This document shows, in pieces, positions 1-8,010 of a stretch of DNA of 64,000 nucleotides. The stretch comes from Cydia pomonella (lineage: Eukaryota; Arthropoda; Insecta; Lepidoptera; Tortricidae). The stretch covers positions 11,030,019 through 11,094,018 of the forward strand of contig NC_084705.1 in assembly GCF_033807575.1 (NCBI RefSeq), written 5' to 3'. A program made the position numbers and the translations under genes. The notes under the pieces were generated by a model, which saw only the letters and a program-made list of their open reading frames with translations, did no database searches and was not told the origin of the DNA. Position 1 is the stretch's first letter, and each line of letters opens with the position of its first letter.

Positions 1-480
1 ATGAAATCAATATGGTCGTTTACGTACGTCTAGACAATTAGGTATAGTCACGAACATAAAACATTTTGCCACATTTTACACCTTATAACATTGGCGTATT
101 TACATACACTGTCTTTTCAGCTTTCCTACCTACTCTACAGTCTGTTACCGACACGTGGGCTGTATTAAAAGTAGAATAAAGTAACATAGTTATTTAACTT
201 AGCCATGGCCTTAATTTAATTAATAAACGAAAAATCAATCTTTAATAACTTTCTAACAACATTTTAATTGTAAGTAATGTAATAGCACAGTAAATTGACA
301 AGTAAATGTAGATAAATGACAGTTCTTCATACTTTGATTATTACCATGTTTATTTCAAGACTTAGCGATACCGCGATACCGGTATTACTACACTTAAGAT
401 AAGTAAGGCAAATTAAAAGCACTTGTCACGTTGATAAACACATTTACAAACTGGATAAAACATTAAATACAAACCCCGCA
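1..480. other. No gene seen; AT-rich spacer
   Basis: AT-rich sequence without a convincing open frame or repeat. There are acceptor-like CAG sites at 118-120 and 138-140, but the sequence after them is not open in a protein-like way. Confidence 0.5.
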
Positions 481-740
481 TTTTTTTTTTTTTTGTAAAA
501 ACCAATCTCAGTAACGGTTTGTTAATGGCAAATCCCTGGGGAGTAATTTCTGCACCTTTAAATACTGAAGTGCTCGAATCCTTTCTTCAACTCCCATTTC
601 AGGCTGACCAGGGGCAATTGGCTTATTCTCACGAACTCGCTGAAGAGCCGCTGTTATCAATCGAGCATTGTGTGGATTTCGTCGATTTTGGAAGCGTATT
701 CAATAAAGTCTTGAGCTGCATTTTCACGTCTTACAGCAAC
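481..740 (-). pseudogene. Probable processed (retro)pseudogene, 3' end, frameshifted
   Basis: Read on the minus strand, a protein-like frame ends with a TGA at 508-510. Upstream of the stop it includes the stretch ENKPIAPGQPEMG followed by a charged helical segment (ERIRALQYLKVQKLL). Near position 660 the frame is broken. The segment before it, in another frame, has matching character (RRENAAQDFIEYASKIDEIH) and joins if a few bases near ATGCTCGAT were lost. A run of 14 T at 481-494, which is a poly(A) on the minus strand, lies only about 13 bases after the stop, as in a retrocopy primed close to the stop codon. The helical, charged composition suggests a coiled-coil or helical-bundle protein, but I do not recognise the family. 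The upstream limit is unclear; an open frame continues to about 845. The alternative is a genuine last exon with an assembly frameshift. Confidence 0.5.
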
Positions 741-1251
741 TATCGAATATCGTAAGCATTTTAAAGAAAATAAAATATCAGGTTCGCTAAATTTTTGGTT
801 TGTAATTGACAATCCGACGTAAACACGTTTGAAATTGATATGTCAAAGTTTAGAAAAAACTCTTTGATTGATGTATTAAAATCTACATGAACGCAATGCT
901 AAGGACAACAATAATTTTGTGATATTTGTCACAGTTTTTACCCCCGTACCACGACATGCCTTGTACATTAGCCTTAGCCCTCCCACTATACTTAATATGC
1001 AGATTTCGGAAATTTAATTGTGCAGTTAATTCACATTATTATGATTTGCCAATACACGCAAAAAATTGCTTACCTGATGCTAATGGATCATATTATTATC
1101 AGTTTTAACAGCCAGATTGTAAATTACGATTCTCATGGAACGGGCGGAGTCAGAGCACATTTCACATTTACAGAAAATTTTAAACAGACGTATACTTTCA
1201 GAGACGTATACTTTGAGGTAAAACAACGGTAAACCCGCGCGATCTCCAAAT
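741..1251. other. No gene seen
   Basis: Short overlapping open frames at 926-1232 look like chance: AT-driven composition, no motif. No repeat recognised. Confidence 0.4.
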
Positions 1252-1440
1252 TCTTTTTTTTATGATACAGGAGGCAAACAAGCAGCAGATCACCTGATAG
1301 GAAGCGATTACCGCTGCCCATGGACACTTGCAGCACCAGAGGGGCTGTAAGTGCGTTGCCGGCATTTAATATGGGAGTACGCTGTTTTCTTGAAGGTTTG
1401 AAAGTCGTATCGGTCCGGAAATACCGCAGCAACGCAAGTT
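1252..1440 (-). pseudogene. Non-LTR retrotransposon (LINE) ORF2 C-terminus and 3' end
   Basis: On the minus strand the frame reads AAVFPDRYDFQTFKKTAYSH and continues with a Cys/Arg-rich tail to a TAA at 1308-1310. This is the tail usually seen at the C-terminus of jockey/CR1-type reverse transcriptases of Lepidoptera (consensus like LPAAVFPDRYDLQTFKKRAYS). The stop is followed by a short 3' UTR and a T run at 1252-1260, the element's poly(A). Only the last 40 or so codons survive, so this is a 5'-truncated dead copy. The same 3' end recurs at 44440-44658 on the plus strand. Confidence 0.75.
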
Positions 1441-1499
1441 TCGCGCGGCGCGCCGTATCTTCTGTTTCTTTCTAATATCCCGGCTTTACGCCCCCTTTT

Positions 1500-2028
1500 A
1501 AGTGCTCACAGGTTGAGCATATACAAAGTGTCAAGTGGGTAAGTTTAATTTTGACAGTTTATGTGAAATAACGAGGTGAATAATTACGATACCGATAAGC
1601 ATAACCTATTGAATAAATCTCTATTTATTTTAAATTTTAATTATATCTGAATATGATTGGCACAGGATATGCGTTCCTTAAATGGTGATCGAGTTATACC
1701 CATTTCTCAAGGGTTTATATAATATCCAGTAAAACTAGTTTCTAGATGCAAGCCAATGTTGAAAACTGTTTTATTTAGCAAGTACCTACGAAAAAATGTA
1801 TATATGTATTGTTACGTAGTTATAATACACTGTCAGTAACTGAGGCACCGTAATAAGTGTACTACCTAGTGTTCGACCAAGATAAGTCTGCAGCGATTTT
1901 GATAGCCAGACTGTGCATGTCTTATTTTAAACCAACGTCAACCTTCTATGAAATTATGACATGTAAATAACACATGCAAGGTCTATGACTATTACTAAAT
2001 ATTACATTTATATGCTCATTAAGATTGT
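1500..2028. other. No gene or repeat recognised
   Basis: Low-GC spacer with scattered stops in all frames. Nothing nameable. Confidence 0.4.
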
Positions 2029-2234
2029 GTCGACCGTCCAATGGCGATCATCTTACTTACCTTTGACTTTATCACCTAAACGGAAAAATGTGGCCACTAT
2101 TTGTAAATATGTGACAAAGAACAAGAGTTGGGGAATTAGTAGGACAACAATATTAATATACTGATTTATACAGGAATTAATTAGTTTATTAGAAAACACA
2201 ATTCCCCCAATGAGGGCGCCACTGGACGGTCGAC
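2029..2234. mobile_element. Short TIR element (MITE), 206 bp
   Basis: The ends are inverted copies of GTCGACCGTCCARTGGCG (2029-2046 and 2217-2234, one mismatch). The interior is AT-rich without coding potential. A short non-coding element with 18-bp terminal inverted repeats fits a MITE. I could not fix a target duplication, so the superfamily is open. Confidence 0.6.
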
Positions 2235-3100
2235 GCCGTCTTATGCGTTTGCCTGACTGCCTCTAAAAGCAGGACTGTATTTTTACAATGAAATAAGTCT
2301 CCATAACTAAGTACTAACTAAGTAGTAATTTATAGTCGCATTTGTTAGGTACATACATTATAAATATCAGTTTCAGTTTCCTCTACTTAGCTTTTTACAA
2401 AAAATCATTGTTTGTAGATGTAGATGTGTAAAATCTAATACATTATTCACATGCATTATGCGGTAATGGTGGCGTGGATTAATGTTAAAAAATAAGTTTT
2501 TGGCAAAAACTTGATTACAGTCCGGCAGCCAACGAGACAGGTGAAACTAAATAAAAGCGAGTAAAAACAAACACGCCTGGTAATTAATGTAAAGGACACC
2601 TGTACATATCAAATATTAGTGCAAGTTTCTCCGTATCTAATCAGTCTAAATTACATTTTATCATTCTGCAAACTCACTTTAATGTGCACAAAGCAATGCA
2701 CTGCTCACCACGTAACCAATATTGTTGCAGTTGCATTATTATAGCCGTCCAGAATTGCAAAAAATAAAAATAGTATTTAGGAGGTATTATAATGCTGCTA
2801 AATTGCTTTTGCCTTGTATATCAGGTCTGAGTCAATCGATTCTTGCATTAAATTTAATAATTGAATTTTTTGCTCTGCACTTAATTAAATGCTGAAAATG
2901 CAAATCGCAATAGTCACGTAACGTTTCGGGTCAGTTGCTGTAATAACAGGACATTTTGTCGCTTGAGGGGAGAGTGTCACCAATATTTTTATACTGTCTA
3001 TTAAAATAATAGCTGTTGTGATAAAACAAATGTTGGTACCAATATTAATTTCGGTCAGTGTCACCGGAGCTATTAAAGGCTACATTCGATTTTCGAATGC
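2235..3100. other. No gene seen; small block shared with 40.8 kb
   Basis: Mostly featureless. A block at about 2538-2600 (ACAGGTG, then TAAATAAAAGCG and AAAAACAAACAC, closing with CACCTGT) resembles 40783-40875, which has the same order of motifs. It is probably a small dispersed element. Confidence 0.35.
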
Positions 3101-3108
3101 ATTGCAAT

Positions 3109-3316
3109 CGGTTGCATAGCCGCGGAAAATGGCGAATATCCTTAAAATGAGTGATACTCCCGAACACATTGGAATGTTCAAATATTCCGTCCTTCGAGCA
3201 ACACCGGCTTCCGACACGTCGGAAGGGAGGAGCCTAAGCGATATCTTACCGAACCATTCTGCCATTTTTTGCGGGGGGAAACGTGCACACAGTCGCACTT
3301 TTCACTCACTACTTAT
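3109..3316 (+). repeat. Left arm of a diverged inverted repeat pair
   Basis: The block GCCGCGGAAAATGGCGAAT (from 3119), then about 75 bases of unrelated sequence, then CTTCGAGCAACACCGG recurs inverted, with the same spacing, at about 3700-3806. Conserved blocks with an unconserved middle suggest the two arms of an old foldback or transposon. A SINE sits between the arms. Confidence 0.45.
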
Positions 3317-3578
3317 GACGACTGGTTTGGCCTAGTGGGTAGTGACCCTGCCTACGAAGCTGATGGTCCCGGGTTCAAATCCTGGTAAGGGCATTTATTC
3401 GTGTGATGAGCATGGATATTTGTTCCTGAGTCATGGGTGTTTTCTATGTATTTAAGTATTTATAAATATTTATATATTATATATATCGTTGTCTAAGTAC
3501 CCTCAACACAAGCCTTATTGAGCTTACTGTGGGACTTAGTCAATTTGTGTAATAATGTCCTATAATATAAAAAAAAAT
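3317..3578 (+). mobile_element. tRNA-derived SINE, copy 1
   Basis: The tRNA-related head has an A-box-like TTGGCCTAGTGG and a B box GGTTCAAATCC. A conserved body follows (GTGATGAGCATGGATATTTG, a TATATA stretch, ATCGTTGTCTAAGTACC), and the 3' end TAATAATGTCCTATAATAT runs into an A-rich tail. Pol III-transcribed SINEs are moved by LINE enzymes. About ten copies of this family are in the window; this one is full length. Confidence 0.85.
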
Positions 3579-3639
3579 CAATCTGTAATGACGACACAAA
3601 TACAAAGATAAATCTTGCACACCTCGATCTCATTTTGTG

Positions 3640-3810
3640 TACGGACGAGTCACAACATGCACCACCATAGGTACAGTTGTACCTATGCTTCGGCAGAGGG
3701 GAAATAGTATGAATGCCGTCTCCTTACCCGGTGTTGCTCGAAGATTCCGTCGCTCAATTTATCAATCATTGACAATGGCATCGACATTCGCCATTTTCCG
3801 CGGCAATCCC
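3640..3810 (-). repeat. Right arm of the diverged inverted repeat pair
   Basis: Contains CCGGTGTTGCTCGAAG and, about 65 bases on, ATTCGCCATTTTCCGCGGC, the inverse of the motifs at 3119-3220. See the entry at 3109. Confidence 0.45.
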
Positions 3811-3949
3811 GCCTTTTGAAATGTCAGGGGGTATACTTCCCTATTCACTGCGTGCAATGCGGGTGGTGGGGGAACCCGAAACGATCACAGCGCTTCGTAC
3901 GGCTGTTGCGGCATTAGGGCTGATAGGGTCTCTATTGTTTCCCATAAAG

Positions 3950-4170
3950 TTTTAAGTCATAATGTATTGTTTGTCCGCATTTTCGTTAGTCGTAATTTGT
4001 TTTTTTTTCAGAAACGCGTAACTTTTCAGGACTGGTATAAAACAAACCTAACCTAACTTATCTATAGGATAACCTTACGATAAGCCTGAAAAGTTAACGG
4101 TTTCAGAATTATGACTAATGATGATCAGAAAACCATTACATTATCACTTTCAATTATTATGTCTAACAAA
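3950..4170. mobile_element. Palindromic MITE with a telomere-like core
   Basis: Imperfect inverted arms of roughly 80-90 bases. The best part is GTAACTTTTCAGG at 4018-4030 against CCTGAAAAGTTAAC at 4086-4099, extended outward by CAGAAAC/GTTTCAG and TTAGTC/GACTAA. The loop carries CCTAACCTAACT. Short, non-coding and nearly self-complementary, as in foldback MITEs. Confidence 0.55.
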
Positions 4171-4391
4171 GGGATTCGGGGCTAATGGCCTACAGCGAAA
4201 AACGTAAATCCAAGTTTCGCTATCTGCCTCTCTACCGCTCTTGCGTATTCGATCGATAAAGAAGCAGATACAGAATTGTTGATTTTCCTTTTTTTACGAT
4301 AGAGCCTCGGGCATGAGCTGTTAGATGTCACAGGTTTTGCAGTAAACATCATTTATGCTACTTGGTTTGTATGAATAAGTGACAAATAAAT

Positions 4392-4429
4392 AAAAAAGCT
4401 ATAACTCCCTAGGGAGTTATAGCTTTTTT
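4392..4429. repeat. Perfect 38-bp palindrome
   Basis: Two 19-base arms with no loop, meeting at CCCT|AGGG, ending in A and T runs. A related half-site (TATAACTCCCGCGGGAAC) lies just downstream at 4439-4456, and the text after it (ATCCTTTGTCCTTC) resembles a common lepidopteran repeat also seen at 37.4 kb. This is therefore probably the end of a decayed dispersed repeat. Confidence 0.6.
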
Positions 4430-4459
4430 TCCCCAATTTATAACTCCCGCGGGAACAAT

Positions 4460-5078
4460 ATCCTTTGTCCTTCAGAAGACCTGCATGAAATAAGATCTTT
4501 TTCGAGCAAGTGTGATGAGAAAATTATTTTAATCTCGTTTTATCCGAACGTCTTTATTACAAATACCTTATAATATACATATATATTTTATAATTTACCT
4601 TATAGTATAATAAACCTATAATGTTCTTACTGAATTCGCCCATCGCATATCGGTAGAAAACCTACTAGGTTTTGTAAATTAGACCATTCTCTCATTGCTT
4701 TTCATAGTATATTGTATGAAGGTGTAATATATTTAAAGAAGCTTCCAAAACAGTTTCACATTTACGAGTACCTACAATTTGGAGAGAGCCGCTTATATAA
4801 TTTTTCGTTGCCCTCGCGGTATTGTGTCGAATATCTTGACTTTTACGCGTCATTACATTTCTTTCGTTCCAAATAAGGTATTCTTTTTCGTGACGAAGGT
4901 CGAAATATATAGGTAATTTACCAGTAACGGGATCTCTCTTTGTCGACTAACATTCGCAATAAATTGAGACAAACGAATAGTGTGGGGTTTACCCCACAGG
5001 GTCTAGGTGTACCTAGCTTTACCATGTCCAAGGCATTTCAGGGTTGATTAGGTCGAGTACGTGTCCATCCTCTTTTCA
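4460..5078. other. No gene recognised
   Basis: AT-rich spacer without a supported feature. Confidence 0.4.
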
Positions 5079-5150
5079 AACTCCCTTCGGTCGTGTTTTA
5101 ATTCATCACCACTCGTTGAGAATTTCCTATTTTCTGCACTTGTATCGTAA
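5079..5150 (+). mobile_element. Half copy of a palindromic MITE
   Basis: The text from ACTCCCTTCGGTCGTGTTTT to GCACTTGTATCGTA matches the right half of the palindromic element at 54684-54905. The left half is missing. Confidence 0.6.
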
Positions 5151-5222
5151 ATAACTATTTAAATTATCATGCTCTGTAAGTGGATAGTTGTTGTTCTAAA
5201 ATGATACATTATATACGCACTA

Positions 5223-5484
5223 ACGGCCCGATTAGAAGAATGAGATACAATAACGTTAAGTTCTGGTTTAGATAAGTTCTCTTTTAGATATCGTTGTTTG
5301 TCGGATAATTGACAGAAGCAGTTCGATTCGGGCAACCAATGACACTTTGACGTTAGAAATATCGTAGATAGATCTTATTGGGATCACAGCGGAATCGAAA
5401 TAAACGTCAATTTTGACATGTCGTTTAGTTATCGATCTTTCCAAGATCTTTAACGTGTCTTAATCATTCTTCGAATCGAGCCGT
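5223..5484 (+). mobile_element. MITE, ACGGCCCGAT family, copy 1
   Basis: The terminal inverted repeats are ACGGCCCGATTAGAAGAATG and CATTCTTCGAATCGAGCCGT. The interior (TAAGTTCTGGTTTAGATAAG, GACACTTTGACGTTAGAAAT) is shared with the reverse-oriented copy at 11119-11399 and the truncated copy at 15138-15316. Non-coding. Confidence 0.75.
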
Positions 5485-6030
5485 AGAGCATTTTACTTTC
5501 CCAGTAGGTTTTATTAGTTTATATTTCGACAAGCAATAAAAAATTAATATTAAATGTATTTGTTGTACAATTTTCATTCTATGTTTAACTCCCGATTCTA
5601 TAAATCACGATTCTTTTCGCTAAATTGTTAATTGAAAGTACCCTCAAGAAATTATATGAAAGTTTGTACTTAGTCATGTTTTTTTAAATACACATGTATT
5701 TTACATTCCTCGTATTCGAGAAGAGTAGAGTGTTTAACTTGGGTGAAAAGTACAATTTAAGTCTCGGACATTTCAGTCTCACTACGTTCGAGCGCCAAAC
5801 TACCTTGACAGAAATGAGCGCTTTTAACGTGCCGTTAATAATCTACTATTTAAACGCAACATACAGCGATTTATCTCTATTTGTTGAAAATTAATTATGC
5901 CATTTAGTTTCCTTGAACACTTACCCATACCCCGGAGTTAACGGAATTCAATAAAAACACGATGTATACGCTACTATTGATGCTAACTGTACAAAACCTG
6001 GAACTTGCTATTAAACTAAAGGGTATTTAC
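5485..6030. other. No gene recognised
   Basis: A 66-codon open frame at 5694-5894 has no motif, no splice context and no codon signal. Treated as chance. Confidence 0.4.
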
Positions 6031-6445
6031 GGCCGGTCTGCTTAGTTGGTACTTGGTACGGACTCTGTCCATGAAGCAAGAGGTCCCAGATTCGAAACCG
6101 ATAGGGGAATTTATTTGTCTGATGATAAATATGTCGTGTTGTACCTACAAAATGACGACCTGTCTGGCCTAGTGGGTAGTGACCCTGCCTATGAAGCCGA
6201 TGGTCCCGGGTTCAAATCCTGGTAAGGGAATTTATTCGTGTGATGAGCATGGATATTTGTTTCTGAGTCATGGATGTTTTCTGTGTATTTAAGTATTTAT
6301 AAATATGTATATATTATATATATCGTTGTCTAAGTACCCGCAACACAAGCCTTATTGAGCTTACCGTGGCACTTAGTTAATTTGTGTAATAATGTCCTAT
6401 AATATTTACTAAACAAGCCTTATTGAGCTTTTAGTTCAATTTGTA
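6031..6445 (+). mobile_element. Older tRNA-derived SINE, split by a younger copy
   Basis: The head (GGCCGGTCTGCTTAGTTGGT, degenerate B box GATTCGAAACC) at 6031-6133 and a tail fragment (AACAAGCCTTATTGAGCT) at about 6411-6440 flank a complete, better conserved copy of the same family. Confidence 0.6.
6154..6405 (+). mobile_element. tRNA-derived SINE, copy 2, inserted in an older copy
   Basis: Complete copy: head GACGACCTGTCTGGCCTAG, B box GGTTCAAATCC, body and 3' end AATAATGTCCTATAATATT. Its low divergence against the flanking degenerate head and tail shows the order of insertion. Confidence 0.85.
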
Positions 6446-6678
6446 TGAGATTATCCCACAACATTGATTTTAATAAACAAAGATTGAATAACGCCTGCGA
6501 CATCCTAATTTAATCTACAAAATGGAATGGAAGGAAACATAAAGACTTAAAAGTACGAACAGCTATTCAAAACAGAGTAAAAACCAACATGATTTGATAA
6601 AATTATATATTTTTACCTTTACACAATACTAAGTAAATAATGCCGGATGTCGGTTAGGTATAATACATGTAGGAGAGT

Positions 6679-6772
6679 CCGGAAAACCGCTCAAAGATGG
6701 ACGCGTGAGTTTGAGGGCCGACACGTCAGTGGGGGACCTCAAATAATACGAGTCCATCTTTAGCGTTTCCGG
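6679..6772. mobile_element. Short palindromic MITE
   Basis: The arms CCGGAAAACCGCTCAAAGAT and ATCTTTAGCGTTTCCGG are inverted with one small gap, with a second inner pair (GTTTGAGG / CCTCAAAT). About 95 bp, non-coding. Confidence 0.5.
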
Positions 6773-7216
6773 CCGAGACATTACATAGTGCTTTTCACGA
6801 CTACTGCGAGGAAATAAGAAAACATTTGCATAACTATAAGTACTTTAATATAAATGAATACTTATATTGGCGTGAGGACAATTGTTGAAAGAAAGCGATG
6901 TATTTTTGCCAGGAACATTTATATTTTCTTCACCAGAAGAACTCATTTTTATAGCGTAGATACGTGTTTCTTGTATTTTTTAGTCAAACACAATGTACAC
7001 ATTCATTAACTATTTTCCGCCGGTTTTTACTTTCTTTATCATTTTTGAGAGGCGTTTTTCTGTTGTTTGCTTCAAAAATACTCTAAACTTAAAAGCGTGT
7101 TTGCTAAAAAAACTTTGATATTTCTTTTTTTTTTAACAAGTTATTGGTCCTATAAATAACTTAATTTTATTTTTGAAGGAAAATGTTGCGCCAAAAAAGA
7201 CCTTTTACTCGCATTA
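6773..7216. other. No gene recognised
   Basis: AT-rich spacer with homopolymer T runs. Confidence 0.4.
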
Positions 7217-8010
7217 ATGACAGATGATGATAACAATGATCACCAATGACAGATGGTGTCCTGTCGTTTGGCCAAAAGATGTTTAGCAAATTGACACTTG
7301 GCAACCAACTACTGGCAAAATTATATTTTAGCAAATCATTTTTTTACAACAATATTTTTGACAAATTATTCTTATTACCAAATAATTAACTAATAAAATT
7401 TCATTTCATAACAGATCTTTTTGACAAATGATTATTTAACAACAAAGTTAACAAATAAATCTATCAATGGTCAAAAAATGTTTGCTATAATGTATTATTT
7501 GACATGTGTTTCTGTACTAATAAATTGTAAGCGAGCCAGACCTGTCGGGGCAATCCGACTCGGATAGGTTAGGTTAGAAGCCTAAGGCGGGAGCTTTGCT
7601 CCCGCCTTAGGCTTCGAGGTTATTTTTTTTTTAACAACGCGAAAAAATGTAAGCAACGATTGCTTGCTTGTCTTGCAACTAAGTAACTTACCTCAAAATA
7701 ATCTGGCCCAAATGAAAATTGCAACCATGCAGAATTATTCCCTCAAAGTTTGGTGAATGTATAAATTTGCTAAACATATTACTAGGTGACATGAAAAATA
7801 TAAAATTGATACTTTGTATTTTGACATATTGTAATAATGTATTATTTACTAAATGATTATTTTTCAAGTGACTTTTTGTAAAATGATACATTTGCGGAAT
7901 AACATATTTGCCAAATAATACTTTGGTGAAACGTTTATTGTAAAATTTAAATTTGCCAACATTGTTTTGGTTAAACATTAGTGAACCATGACAGATGATG
8001 ATAACAATGA
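7217..8010. mobile_element. Unclassified element of phased CAAA units, flanked by 23-bp direct repeats
   Basis: An identical 23-base sequence (begins ATGACAGATGATG, ends AACAATGA) occurs at 7217-7239 and 7988-8010. Between them the left arm (about 7260-7530, plus strand) is a run of degenerate 15-16-base units of the form NCAAATNATNTTTT. The right arm (about 7690-7980) has the same unit pattern on the minus strand. The centre holds a GC-rich perfect hairpin (7577-7615). The 119-codon minus-strand frame in the right arm is a by-product of the unit periodicity, being Asn/Lys/Phe/Ile-rich without motifs. I do not recognise the class. The long direct repeats could be a target duplication or part of the element. 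Confidence 0.5.
7577..7615. repeat. Perfect 18-bp-arm GC-rich hairpin followed by T run
   Basis: The arm GAAGCCTAAGGCGGGAGC, a TTT loop, then the exact inverse arm. A run of T follows at 7622-7632 and a TTAGG-like stretch (GGTTAGGTTAG) precedes. It looks like a rho-independent terminator but lies in insect DNA. It is more likely the structured core or end hairpin of the surrounding element. Confidence 0.7.

Noticed and set aside
3317..3400. tRNA gene from A and B box motifs
   Set aside because: The motif is the head of a dispersed SINE present ten times with the same 3' body. No cloverleaf with a proper acceptor stem is formed, and the same holds for 26859.
7577..7632. Bacterial rho-independent terminator
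   Set aside because: The shape fits, but every other feature places the window in an insect nuclear genome; no bacterial gene lies upstream.
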